In this document: in pieces, positions 9,697-18,358 of the stretch
How the letters are laid out: each line of letters opens with the position of its first letter
Position numbering within the stretch: position 1 is the first letter of the stretch
From: Mariniblastus sp.
GTDB lineage: Bacteria; Planctomycetota; Planctomycetia; Pirellulales; Pirellulaceae
Reading direction: 5' to 3'
DNA length: 57,366 bases
Assembly (NCBI GenBank): GCA_028823415.1
Contig: JAPKBL010000023.1
Location: forward strand, 1-57,366
Program-made: the position numbers and the translations under genes
Notes under the pieces: generated by a model
The model's database searches: none
Seen by the model: only the letters and a program-made list of their open reading frames with translations
Told to the model about the DNA's origin: nothing

Positions 9697-10385
9697 ACTG
9701 GCTCATCAAAAACCGACTGACTCGATTGATAAGACGCGGTTGGCGCAATGTCAATCTAAAGCGTCGCTATCAGGGTTTTATGCTCGGTCGACAAGTTGAA
9801 ATCGTGCACTGCCATTTCGGACGATTCAACAAGGTTTGCGATCGTAGCAGGCTGGCAAATTCGACATTGGGTGATTACAGCTATGTCGGTACGGACACAA
9901 AAATCTCCAATGCCACAATTGGCAAGTTTTGTTCGATCGGCCCCAATGTAACTATCTCCATGGGAATGCACCCGACGAAAACATTTGTTTCCACCCATCC
10001 CGTTTTTTACTCGTTGACATTTCCATCTCATAACCGATTTGCAACAGAGCAAGGGTTTGTCGAGCACGGTTCCGTTACGATCGAGAGCGATGTCTGGATT
10101 GGCCACGGTGCATCCATTTGCGACAATGTCACGATTGGCACGGGTGCTATCGTGGCGGCCGGAGCCGTCGTCACTGCCAATGTCGAGCCCTATTCGATTG
10201 TCGGAGGAGTTCCGGCGAAATTCATTCGTAAACGATTTGATGCCGAACAAATTGAGCAACTTCTTGCATCTCAATGGTGGAAACAGAGCGATGCGTTTCT
10301 CGCAAAGCATCACCGCGAGTTCCATAATATTGATACATTTATGAAAACAGTAGTGCCGCAGTTGAACCAAGATAGACCGCAGTAA
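9693..10385 (+). CDS. Left-handed beta-helix acyltransferase (XAT/CatB-like)
   Basis: 230-residue transferase with hexapeptide repeats. STLGDYSYVGTDTKISNATIG and FCSIGPNVTI form the first coils; an extended loop with HPTKTFVSTHPVF follows, then WIGHGASICDNVTIGTGAIVAAGAVVT and VPAKFIRKRF. The His-containing loop and helix order resemble xenobiotic acyltransferases, which use acetyl-CoA. In a glycan locus the probable job is O- or N-acetylation of a sugar. The start overlaps the preceding glycosyltransferase stop by four bases. Substrate not predictable. Confidence 0.85.
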   Translation: MNWLIKNRLTRLIRRGWRNVNLKRRYQGFMLGRQVEIVHCHFGRFNKVCDRSRLANSTLGDYSYVGTDTKISNATIGKFCSIGPNVTISMGMHPTKTFVSTHPVFYSLTFPSHNRFATEQGFVEHGSVTIESDVWIGHGASICDNVTIGTGAIVAAGAVVTANVEPYSIVGGVPAKFIRKRFDAEQIEQLLASQWWKQSDAFLAKHHREFHNIDTFMKTVVPQLNQDRPQ

Positions 10386-10389
10386 GCGT

Positions 10390-11022
10390 ATGAATTTTTC
10401 AATTGCTAAAATAATACGATTTCCAAGCTACTGCTTTTGGCATTTATGCGCGCGGGCTCAGTTCGCTGTCCGAGGCGTGAAATGGCCGCAGCATCTGACC
10501 GTCAAAGGGCCTTTGGGCTTGAGCGCAATTGGAAGAATCGAATTAGGCGATCACATCACCATCGTTAATGACTCAAAATACAACCGCGCGGGAATCAACC
10601 ACTCCACGCAACTGGTGGCTGGCCGTGGCGCTATTTTAAAAATTGGCAACAACGTGGGGATGTCCGGTGCTTCGATCTACGCCGAATCGTCAATTGAAAT
10701 CGGGAATCATGTTTTACTCGGTGCCAACGCTCGAATTTATGACACAGACTTCCATCCCCTTCACTTTCAAGATCGCATGGCTGGCGTGCCTCCCAAAACT
10801 GCACCCGTGGTCATTGGTGATCACGTTTGGCTGGCGGCCAATGTAACGGTCCTCAAGGGAGTCAATATTGGGGCGCGAAGTGTGATTGCGGCCGGCAGTG
10901 TCGTCACCTCAAACATCCCTGAAGACTGTCTGGCTGGTGGAATACCGGCGCGAGTCATTCGAAAAATCACAGAAAATGATTTACACAAACATTTCGATTC
11001 AAACTTGGATAACACAAGCTAA
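10390..11022 (+). CDS. Left-handed beta-helix acetyltransferase (maltose acetyltransferase-like)
   Basis: 210-residue hexapeptide-repeat acyltransferase, second of three in the locus. The loop YDTDFHPLHFQDRM contains the DxDFHP signature of the maltose O-acetyltransferase/NodL-like group with the catalytic His. WLAANVTVLKGVNIGARSVIAAGSVVT and IPARVIRKI close the helix as in that group. It starts four bases after the previous acyltransferase. It probably acetylates a glycan residue. Confidence 0.85.
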   Translation: MNFSIAKIIRFPSYCFWHLCARAQFAVRGVKWPQHLTVKGPLGLSAIGRIELGDHITIVNDSKYNRAGINHSTQLVAGRGAILKIGNNVGMSGASIYAESSIEIGNHVLLGANARIYDTDFHPLHFQDRMAGVPPKTAPVVIGDHVWLAANVTVLKGVNIGARSVIAAGSVVTSNIPEDCLAGGIPARVIRKITENDLHKHFDSNLDNTS

Positions 11023-11123
11023 TTAGCGGTCAAAAAAGAACTAACTCGATCGCGGCTCCGTCGGTTCTCATTTATGAAAATTTCATTTCCGGCCATCGGG
11101 GGTACTATGTCCGCGTTTTAGCC

Positions 11124-12272
11124 ATGGAACTCCGTCGCCTAGGATTCGAAGTCAAATTATCACTCCCCGAAAATAGCTGCGACACTCCCGAAGGTAAAAC
11201 CTTTTTTTCCGATTTGGCAGACGAGATGGAGTGGATACCACTTCCCGAAATAAAACTCCCGCCGGGTAGAAGACGCGCTAATCTGCAATTGAAGATGCTC
11301 CGAGATACACTTCAAAACGTACGTCCGGATCACGCCTACATTCCGTATGCTGACGGCATCTCACAAGCGTGGGGGATGCAGCGGAAGCCGGAGAATTTTT
11401 TTTCGAGCGAGGCGGTTTTGGAATGCTTGATGATGCGAGGTGGATTCGCATATCCAGCAGCTAATTTGAAAACCCGTATCAAAAATGAAATTTCATGGAA
11501 ATTACAGCAACGGGCAGGGTGGGAAAAAGTCCATCATCTTGATCCACTGGTATTAAACGCCATAAAAAAACGCAATCCAACATACGCAAATAAAGTCTTC
11601 TTAATACCGGAAGCAATCGAACCACTCGAAATCAAAAGTCAATCCTCCGCATTACAACATTTAGGACTGGAGCCAGGTGATCCGCTGATTGTCTGTCCGG
11701 GCGGGGTCAATGAAACCAAAGGGTCTGATTTACTGGCCCGCGCAGTATCTCGACTTCCTAAAAATTTCCCCTGTCGTCTTTTACTTTTTGGAAAACATTC
11801 CAAGCAACTGCAAAAATTATCCGGCAGCCTCGCCCACGATAAACGTATCATTTCAAAAAACCAGTTCGCATCTCGTGAAGAGTTTGACAGCCTGTTTACT
11901 GCGGCGGAACTTGTTGCGACGTGCTACCCCCGGCACATCGGCTCTGCGAGCATTCTCATCAGATCGGCGGCGGCTGGAAAGAAAGTACTTGCTTCCGACT
12001 TCGGATGGATTGGATGGGCCTGTGAAAACTACAAACTTGGACAAACATGCCAAGCCGGAAATGTTGACGATCTCCAAGATGGCTTGATTCGAACTTTACA
12101 ATCCACCGTCGATTTCAATGATGAGAACAAACAGGCCAGAACGTCGTTCGTCAATTACCATACGCTTTCCAACCACACCGCACACTTCACCAGTTTGATA
12201 TGCGAATTGCACGGAAAATCCAAACCGAAGCTCTCTCCCTTTCCACCTCCAGTTTCAATGAACGGCCTCTGA
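11124..12272 (+). CDS. Glycosyltransferase (GT4-like); true start lies upstream of the first ATG
   Basis: The frame from ATG 11124 gives 382 residues, with a GT-B-like C-terminal half (LIVCPGGVNETKGSDLLARAV, then RHIGSASILIRSAAAGKKVLASDFGWIGW, which occupies the donor-binding position). The same frame is open back to 11013 and encodes VLIYENFISGHRGYYVRVLA immediately before the first Met, which is exactly the expected beta1/GGxG-like entry of the N-terminal Rossmann domain. No ATG, GTG or TTG occurs in that extension. Candidates are ATT at 11022 (overlapping the previous TAA) or ATC at 11049. So the listed coordinates are a minimum. Sequence error, rare start codon or recent start loss are all possible. 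Donor and acceptor unknown. Confidence 0.7.
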   Translation: MELRRLGFEVKLSLPENSCDTPEGKTFFSDLADEMEWIPLPEIKLPPGRRRANLQLKMLRDTLQNVRPDHAYIPYADGISQAWGMQRKPENFFSSEAVLECLMMRGGFAYPAANLKTRIKNEISWKLQQRAGWEKVHHLDPLVLNAIKKRNPTYANKVFLIPEAIEPLEIKSQSSALQHLGLEPGDPLIVCPGGVNETKGSDLLARAVSRLPKNFPCRLLLFGKHSKQLQKLSGSLAHDKRIISKNQFASREEFDSLFTAAELVATCYPRHIGSASILIRSAAAGKKVLASDFGWIGWACENYKLGQTCQAGNVDDLQDGLIRTLQSTVDFNDENKQARTSFVNYHTLSNHTAHFTSLICELHGKSKPKLSPFPPPVSMNGL

Positions 12273-12291
12273 TTTAAGCGGCAAGTAACTA

Positions 12292-13602
12292 ATGCTTCAA
12301 ATAATAATCTACATCATATTAATTTCGCTTGTCGTACTTGCGGCGGGCGTGCTCGGGAAGCCTGGAATCGCAGTTGCTTTAGCTTGGTCAATGATCGCGC
12401 TCGAATCAGTCTTGCAGCAGAGCAACCAATTCTTAGTTTCCAATTCGTCAGTAATTAACTTTTTTATTGCAGGACTTGTAGGTGCAGCCATCGGTTGGGG
12501 AATCATCCGTGGAAAGTATCGCAATCTTAGAATACCGAAACAGCTGTGGCTGTATTTGATTCTAATTGCCTATTGTATGGTTTCGTATTTTTGGAGCCAA
12601 AGTCCAACAGATACGTATGACAGAATTAAACTGCAACTCCCTTACATCATTACGTTTTGTTTACTCGCCCCCATGTGTTTGATTAATGCCAAACAGCTCA
12701 ATACAGCGATCATAGTTTTAATCTACTTTGGAATTCTGATCGTCATTGCGATAAATCTAAGCACGATTGGCCTGAGAGGTATCATCATCGATTCTGTCCA
12801 AGGGAAAGCTGTCGAAGCCAACCCTTTGGCAGCAGCCTCGTTCTCTGCCTATGTTGGCTTTGCTTCGTTATTCTCAATTTGGGGCAAGCAATTATGGAAT
12901 TTTAATTCACTTTTAAAGCTTTGCTTTGTGGGGCTTTGTGTTTTAGCGATGTACAGCAGCGGCTCCCGCGGCCAGGTGATTGCCTTTGCCGGAATCAGTG
13001 CAATATTCCTTCCCTTGATTGCGGGTGTCGCGGCCAAAAGATCGACCATTCTTGCCATTCTGGCCATTGGTATCGCGACCTTCGCCGTGGTTGTTTTTGT
13101 CGAACAAACAGAATTAACGACCAGATGGCAATATCAAAAAATGCTCGAAGATCAAATTGGGCGTTTCGACATGCTGAGAGAAGTGATGAAGCATTGGATC
13201 TCTGCCGGCCCGACCGCTTGGATTTTTGGAATTGGTTCGTCCAGTTCCTTTAAATATCTCAATGCTTATCCTCATATTGTTTTGGGTGAAACCCTAGTAG
13301 AAGAGGGGATCGTCGGTTTGACTTTATTGGTTGCGATAATATCAATTACGATCCGACAGGGGTTCCGTTTAATGAGCACCCCCAGCCTTCCTCCTGAGGT
13401 GAGGGTAAACATCGGTATAATCTTTGCCATCTTTACATTCAATCTGCTGCTGTCCTTTAAACAGGGGAGCTTGCTTGGTTCGGCTTCAACTGTTTTTTGT
13501 TTCGCATTGATCATTGGCTGGCTTCACTCAAGGTTGTTGAAAAAAACTCAACAACAAAATAAACATTATGTCGCCATCCAACCAACGACTCCCCAGAAGT
13601 AG
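12292..13602 (+). CDS. O-antigen ligase/polymerase-like membrane protein
   Basis: 436 residues with roughly 11-12 transmembrane segments and a large loop near residues 280-320 (QIGRFDMLREVMKHW..GIGSSSSFKYLNAYPH). This matches the Wzy_C/WaaL-type family that joins or polymerises oligosaccharide repeats on the periplasmic side. GSRGQVIAFAG in the fifth or sixth helix area is typical. It starts with ATG at 12292, 19 bases after the glycosyltransferase. Polymerase versus ligase cannot be decided from sequence alone. Confidence 0.82.
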   Translation: MLQIIIYIILISLVVLAAGVLGKPGIAVALAWSMIALESVLQQSNQFLVSNSSVINFFIAGLVGAAIGWGIIRGKYRNLRIPKQLWLYLILIAYCMVSYFWSQSPTDTYDRIKLQLPYIITFCLLAPMCLINAKQLNTAIIVLIYFGILIVIAINLSTIGLRGIIIDSVQGKAVEANPLAAASFSAYVGFASLFSIWGKQLWNFNSLLKLCFVGLCVLAMYSSGSRGQVIAFAGISAIFLPLIAGVAAKRSTILAILAIGIATFAVVVFVEQTELTTRWQYQKMLEDQIGRFDMLREVMKHWISAGPTAWIFGIGSSSSFKYLNAYPHIVLGETLVEEGIVGLTLLVAIISITIRQGFRLMSTPSLPPEVRVNIGIIFAIFTFNLLLSFKQGSLLGSASTVFCFALIIGWLHSRLLKKTQQQNKHYVAIQPTTPQK

Positions 13603-13747
13603 CTTGGTATCATTGATCGCAACCAACGTCTGCTTGAAAGTCGTTGATAAACGGCTTAAGCGATTAAGAAAACCTTCGGAAATTTCTCTGAGTCGTTTGT
13701 GTTAATTCAATGGGATTGCAACTCGCTAAATTTTCTCGATACAAAAG

Positions 13748-13807
13748 ACTAGCCCATCAATATGCCTTTATTAGCATTCGCCAAGCCATTCGTGTTGGCT
13801 AGTTTTT
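13748..13807 (+). terminator. Possible terminator after the ligase gene
   Basis: ACTAGCC (13748-13754) is the exact complement of GGCTAGT (13797-13803), with an inner AGCCA/TGGCT pairing, and is followed by a T-run (13803-13807). The long loop weakens the case. If real, it would divide the cluster between the ligase and the next glycosyltransferase. Confidence 0.35.
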
Positions 13808-13817
13808 CCTAATCACA

Positions 13818-14969
13818 ATGCCCGAAGAACAAGTACTTAAATCAGACGTGCCGGACCGTCCAATGGTTGTGTTGCAATATTTGACGTTAATCCATTATCG
13901 GGAATCGGTGTTCAATCTGATCGCGTCGGATTCTCGAATTGACTTCACAATCTGCTGTGGCCGAAAATCGCCTTATCAGAAAATGCGCAATTTCGAACCA
14001 AAGCCTCCGTTAAAAATTAAGTGGGTCAAAAATTTTGTCGTCAACATCACTCAAATGCACTTTCTCGTTTGGCAATGGGGAGCCATTGCAAACCTAATTC
14101 GCACGCGACCGAATGTCTTGATATTGCTGGGAGCAGATCCGCACATTGTTTCCAGCTTCCCGCTGTTCATCCTCGCCAAACTTCTGGGTGTCAAAGTCTG
14201 CTGGTGGAGCCATGCCACGCTCACCGGGCAAGGCTTTTTGGGTCGATGGTTGCGGTTGTTTTTATATAAACATGCCGATGGGATTTTAGCCTACGATGAA
14301 GTGGGCCGGTCGAGATTGGAACAATCTGGCGTCAAGGCATCGACAATGACTACCATTTGGAATTGCTTGAATGATGCTGATTACAAGCTGTCCAGCGCTG
14401 ATCCACAAGTGGCGAAAACCGACCAGACCATACGCGTGCTGTACGTTGGCCGACTCTATCGTGATAAAAAAATGCACCTCTTGATCGAGGCCGCGGCAAT
14501 CTTAAAAAACAGAAACGTCCCAATCCTAGTTGACATTGTGGGTGATGGCCCTGAACTGGCAAACGCAAAAGACACAGTGGCTACCCTCAGACTCGATGAT
14601 GTCATTCGTTTTCACGGCGCAAAATACGACGACGATCTAACACAATTTTTACGCAACGCTGATATCGGTGTGATTCCGTCCTGGGCAGGTCTTTCTGCTA
14701 TTCAATACATGGCAGCCGGCATCCCGGTCATTACTGAGGAAAACCGTGGGACTAACCATCCTCCCGAGGTCTCAGCGATCATCGAAGATGAGACTGGAGC
14801 GTTTTTTGATTTCGAATCCGCAGAATCACTTGCCAACACCGTTGAGGCGACCTTTCCCAAGGTAAAGAGTCTATCGAATTCCTGTTTGAAATTAGTTCGT
14901 GAACGATTCACGCCGGAAGCAGTAAAAGAAGCTATTATTCTTGGTGTATTGAAGGTTAACGAATCCTAA
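13818..14969 (+). CDS. Glycosyltransferase family 4 protein
   Basis: 383-residue GT-B glycosyltransferase. The second Rossmann domain starts with IRVLYVGRLYRDKKMHLLIEAA (about 200-220). It continues through VDIVGDGPEL, VIRFHGAKYDDDLTQFLRNADIGVIPSWAGLSAIQYMAAGIPVI. This is the usual GT4 (Glycos_transf_1) series, although the common E-x7-E motif is altered to a form with SAIQYMAAG. The N-terminal half lacks easily recognised motifs. ATG 13818 is used; a 215-base gap with a possible terminator precedes it. It adds one sugar to the surface glycan; specificity unknown. Confidence 0.85.
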   Translation: MPEEQVLKSDVPDRPMVVLQYLTLIHYRESVFNLIASDSRIDFTICCGRKSPYQKMRNFEPKPPLKIKWVKNFVVNITQMHFLVWQWGAIANLIRTRPNVLILLGADPHIVSSFPLFILAKLLGVKVCWWSHATLTGQGFLGRWLRLFLYKHADGILAYDEVGRSRLEQSGVKASTMTTIWNCLNDADYKLSSADPQVAKTDQTIRVLYVGRLYRDKKMHLLIEAAAILKNRNVPILVDIVGDGPELANAKDTVATLRLDDVIRFHGAKYDDDLTQFLRNADIGVIPSWAGLSAIQYMAAGIPVITEENRGTNHPPEVSAIIEDETGAFFDFESAESLANTVEATFPKVKSLSNSCLKLVRERFTPEAVKEAIILGVLKVNES

Positions 14970-15052
14970 GCTCAGCATGTTTTCTTACAAGAACGCCGCA
15001 ACGTCAGCTATCCTTTTCTTCAACTCCTCTCGACTAAAACCCGCAAAGATTG

Positions 15053-15646
15053 ATGCTGGGAAAAATAAAACAACTCATTAAATCCAACAGCACATTTGCG
15101 AATTACGCCCGCCGGTGCAAAACTTGGCTTTACGCAACTGTCCGATGTGGCATTCGCGGCTATGGACATAATTTGCAATTTAACCGGGGAGTCGTTGTCT
15201 GCTTCCGTGACTTGAAAATTGGGCATGATGTTTTCGTTGGTTACGATTGTTATTTTGGCGTCCAAAACATTCAGATTGGTAATTACGTCCAACTCGCCCC
15301 TAAGGTTGCGATCACCGGCGGAGACCATTTGATCGAGGTCGTTGGCACGCCAATGGTCAAAACTGGATTGGATGCCTCTCGAGAAATCCAGACCACCCAA
15401 AAGGGAGTGGTGATTCAGGATGATGTCTGGGTTGGGCTGGGCGCAATTATCATGGATGGCGTTACGATTGGCGAAGGCAGTATTATTGGAGCGGGAAGTG
15501 TGGTTACCAAAGACATCCCACCCTATACAATTTTTGCTGGCTGCCCGGCAAAAAAAATTCGCGACCGATTTTCAAGTCAAAACGACCGAATCGAACACAG
15601 TAAGAAAATCAATGGAACTTGGCACCGTTCGGTTGATAATAAATAG
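15053..15646 (+). CDS. Left-handed beta-helix acyltransferase
   Basis: 197-residue hexapeptide-repeat transferase, the third in the locus. LKIGHDVFVGYDCYFGVQNIQIGNYVQLAPKVAITGGDHL forms the first coils with a conserved GGDH loop. DVWVGLGAIIMDGVTIGEGSIIGAGSVVT and GCPAKKIRDRF complete a WcaF/serine-acetyltransferase-like helix. TTG 15050 is adjacent in frame, but ATG 15053 is the natural start. It ends eight bases before an epimerase gene. Probable acetylation of an exopolysaccharide sugar. Confidence 0.83.
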   Translation: MLGKIKQLIKSNSTFANYARRCKTWLYATVRCGIRGYGHNLQFNRGVVVCFRDLKIGHDVFVGYDCYFGVQNIQIGNYVQLAPKVAITGGDHLIEVVGTPMVKTGLDASREIQTTQKGVVIQDDVWVGLGAIIMDGVTIGEGSIIGAGSVVTKDIPPYTIFAGCPAKKIRDRFSSQNDRIEHSKKINGTWHRSVDNK

Positions 15647-15654
15647 GCGCTGAA

Positions 15655-16701
15655 ATGAATATACTCATTACCGGAGGAACCGGATTCGTAGGCTCAACAT
15701 TTTGTCGTCTTCTTTCAGGCGAAGGCCATTCCTGTATCTGCTTTGATTTGCATGAACCATCCAGCGAGCTGATAAAAAATAATAACGTTAAATTCATTCA
15801 TGGGGATGTCCGCGATATTGCCGCGCTGGACCAGGCGATGGTTGGCGTCGATGCGGTGATTCACCTCGCGGCAGCCCACCATGACTTTGGTATTTCCGAA
15901 CAGACATTTCATGATGTCAACGTTGGTGGCATGAAAAATGTCTGCGATTCAATGCAACGGCATGGTGTAAAAAAACTCTGTTTCTTTTCAACCGTGGCTC
16001 TGTATGGAAAACAAGATACTCCTCCAACCGAGGAAACCGCTCCTGAACCAACAACTCCCTATGGAGCGACGAAGTTTGCCGCCGAAAAAATTTGCATCCA
16101 ATGGTGCGAGGCAAACCAAACTAACCAATGCTTGGTAATGCGGCCAACGGTTATTTTTGGCCCAAACAGCTTCGCCAATATGTATTCGCTAATTCGACAA
16201 ATTGACAGCGGTAGATTCCTGCGCGTAGGCAAGATGGCAAATATCAAAAGCCTTGCATTCGTCGACAACATTGTTTCTACATCGATCGATCTTTGGATCA
16301 CGAAAAACCACCCCCAGCAAGGAATTGATTTCTTCAACTACGTCGACGTCCCTGATCTTTGCAGTCGGCAGATCGTTGAAAATGTATATCAAGAACTCAA
16401 CCGCAAGAAACCTGTTTTTTCATTACCGCTATGGCTCGCCCGCATATTGGTTTTTCCAATCGACTTACTAATCAAAATCTCAGGGAAGAACTTGCCAATT
16501 TCAACAGCTAGAATCAATAAATTAGCAGTCGCGGATACCCAAATCGATGCCTCGAAAATTCACGAGATCGTAGATCCACCCACGATCTCTGTGACCGATG
16601 GTATCCAGCAAATGGTGAACTGGTACCAAGCAGAAGGTAAGGCTTGCACAACTCCGAACCGTAGGCCACCTAATAAATTTCAAGCGTCAACGAATGCCTA
16701 A
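15655..16701 (+). CDS. NAD-dependent epimerase/dehydratase (extended SDR)
   Basis: 348 residues. The Rossmann motif GGTGFVGS is at 7-14, VDAVIHLAAAHHDFG follows at about 65-80, and the YxxxK pair is in PYGATKFAAEK. This places it among extended SDR sugar-nucleotide epimerases/dehydratases or reductases, but the substrate is not evident; it is not a clear GalE or RfbB. The C-terminal stretch LPLWLARILVFPIDLLIKISGK is hydrophobic, as in some NAD-epimerases related to 3-beta-HSD-like SDRs. It overlaps the next gene by eight bases. Confidence 0.8.
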   Translation: MNILITGGTGFVGSTFCRLLSGEGHSCICFDLHEPSSELIKNNNVKFIHGDVRDIAALDQAMVGVDAVIHLAAAHHDFGISEQTFHDVNVGGMKNVCDSMQRHGVKKLCFFSTVALYGKQDTPPTEETAPEPTTPYGATKFAAEKICIQWCEANQTNQCLVMRPTVIFGPNSFANMYSLIRQIDSGRFLRVGKMANIKSLAFVDNIVSTSIDLWITKNHPQQGIDFFNYVDVPDLCSRQIVENVYQELNRKKPVFSLPLWLARILVFPIDLLIKISGKNLPISTARINKLAVADTQIDASKIHEIVDPPTISVTDGIQQMVNWYQAEGKACTTPNRRPPNKFQASTNA

Positions 16702-17926
16702 TACGATTTGGATAATCTCTGAGTTATTTGCGCCCGATGATGCTGCCACGGCGCATTTGATGACACAGATTGCGGAGGGTTTAGCGGTCGAGTCCAAGGA
16801 CAGTAAATACTCGATTTCGGTGATTTGTGCTCAACCGACCTATACCTCTCGAGGCCAAAAAGCGCCTCGCCGTGAAATAACAAACGGCGTTCGTGTTAAT
16901 CGCTGCTGGAGCACAACGTTTTCAAAAGACCGTCTGATGCTTCGTGGGGTCAACGTCATCACCATCATGCTGACCTTCTTTATCAAGATGTTATTTCGAT
17001 TCCGACGTGGCGATCGGGTGTTGGTTGTTACCAATCCCCCTCCATTGCCGTTCGTTGCAACTCTCGCGGCAAAATTACGGGGTGCCAAAACCTACTTGCT
17101 TATTCATGACATTTATCCTGATGTACTCGTGCCCACGGGGTTCACTCAACCAACCTCGCTGCCGTATCGAATTATTGATTTCGCGACTCGACGCCTCTAC
17201 CAGTCTGTTAATCAGATTATCACGATTGGCCGAGATATGGAAAAACTTGTAATTAAGAAAAACCCGAAACTGAAATCAAAGGTCTCTGTGATTACGAACT
17301 GGGCCGACGATCAGATGAGTCCTGTTCCCAGAGAAGAAAACAAATTCAGAGATGAAACCTACCATGAGGATGAGCTAGTCATTCAATATTCCGGCAATAT
17401 GGGCCGGACGCACGGGCTCAACATCATTGCCCAAGCAGCTGCGATTCTCGAACAAAAAAGAATAAACGGAGTGCGGTGGATGATGTGTGGATGGGGGAGT
17501 GGAAAAAAGGAACTCGAACAAATTTGCAAAGAAAAAAACTTGCAATCCGTAGCCATACTCGACCCCGTTCATCGCAAAGATTTAGCGGCCTTAATCAGTA
17601 TCGCGGACATTTCCATTATCTCATTTATTCCAAAAATGTCCGGAATCTCGGTACCCTCGCGAATGTATAATATCTTAGCGACTGGGTGTCCGATCATCGG
17701 AATCACAGAAACAGATTCGGAACTCGCGCAGACGATCTTCGACGATGATTTGGGCTGGGTTTCACCGCCCCAAGAACCTGAGTTGTTAGCTGAATTAGTA
17801 ATTCAAATTTATGAGCAACGGCTAGAACTAGCGCGTTATCGAAAAAGATGCCAGGTTGCCGCGACAACTCGATTTACGAAAGACAATTCGATCCGAGCCT
17901 ATCACGCTCTTTTATCTGAAGATTGA
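16694..17926 (+). CDS. Glycosyltransferase family 4 (WbuB-like)
   Basis: 410-residue GT-B enzyme. The N-terminus WIISELFAPDDAATAHLMTQIAEGLA matches WbuB-type glycosyltransferases, which often transfer an N-acetyl or deoxy amino sugar such as L-FucNAc. The donor site region follows: VIQYSGNMGRTHGLNIIAQAA, then MMCGWGSGKKELE and SIISFIPKMSGISVPSRMYNILATGCPIIGI. ATG 16694 overlaps the SDR stop, so the two are coupled. Donor specificity is inference only. Confidence 0.87.
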   Translation: MPNTIWIISELFAPDDAATAHLMTQIAEGLAVESKDSKYSISVICAQPTYTSRGQKAPRREITNGVRVNRCWSTTFSKDRLMLRGVNVITIMLTFFIKMLFRFRRGDRVLVVTNPPPLPFVATLAAKLRGAKTYLLIHDIYPDVLVPTGFTQPTSLPYRIIDFATRRLYQSVNQIITIGRDMEKLVIKKNPKLKSKVSVITNWADDQMSPVPREENKFRDETYHEDELVIQYSGNMGRTHGLNIIAQAAAILEQKRINGVRWMMCGWGSGKKELEQICKEKNLQSVAILDPVHRKDLAALISIADISIISFIPKMSGISVPSRMYNILATGCPIIGITETDSELAQTIFDDDLGWVSPPQEPELLAELVIQIYEQRLELARYRKRCQVAATTRFTKDNSIRAYHALLSED

Positions 17927-18358
17927 TGTAAGCAACCACCTGTGCAAGCAGGGCCGGATTCCATCAATACTTTGCTCAAAAGGCTGTCATGCTTTTTACT
18001 GCAACAATGATTGAAAGATCATCCGAAAAAAAGAGCTCGATCGGATTGAAGAGCCATTACATCTTTCACACAACCCCTTGTTTTCAGCAGTTCCGATCGA
18101 GACTGTCTTTCAGATTGCGGGTCGTTCCCCAGCGACTCCTAAAGCTCTCACAACTGATATAACACGCCCGTCCACGTTATTCCCCCGACTAGTTTTGTGG
18201 CGATGGTTTAATTTAACGGGAGCTTCAAAGTGTTTGACTATGATAGAAACCACCCAGATTAGCTCAGCAAAGCTCTTAGAAGTGACCGAACCAGATAGCG
18301 AATCGCGCTGTCACGGGACTGTTGCGAGGGCATAAAACACATATCCACTTTGAATTCC
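17927..18358. other. Intergenic region before wecB, with a long-loop inverted repeat
   Basis: No convincing gene in 432 bases. TCGATCGGA (18037-18045) and TCCGATCGA (18092-18100) are perfect inverted copies 46 bases apart. The shared motif TTGACTATGATA is at 18234-18245, 113 bases before the wecB start. The region probably holds the end of the preceding unit and a new promoter. Confidence 0.4.
18234..18245 (+). promoter_or_regulatory. Shared TTGACTATGATA motif upstream of wecB
   Basis: Exact copy of the motif at 2006-2017. It includes the -10-like TATGAT (18239-18244). Candidate promoter or regulator site of the polysaccharide regulon. Confidence 0.4.

Noticed and set aside
18078..18335. 85-residue frame before wecB (+)
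   Set aside because: Odd composition, poor start, and it lies over the shared upstream motif of wecB.
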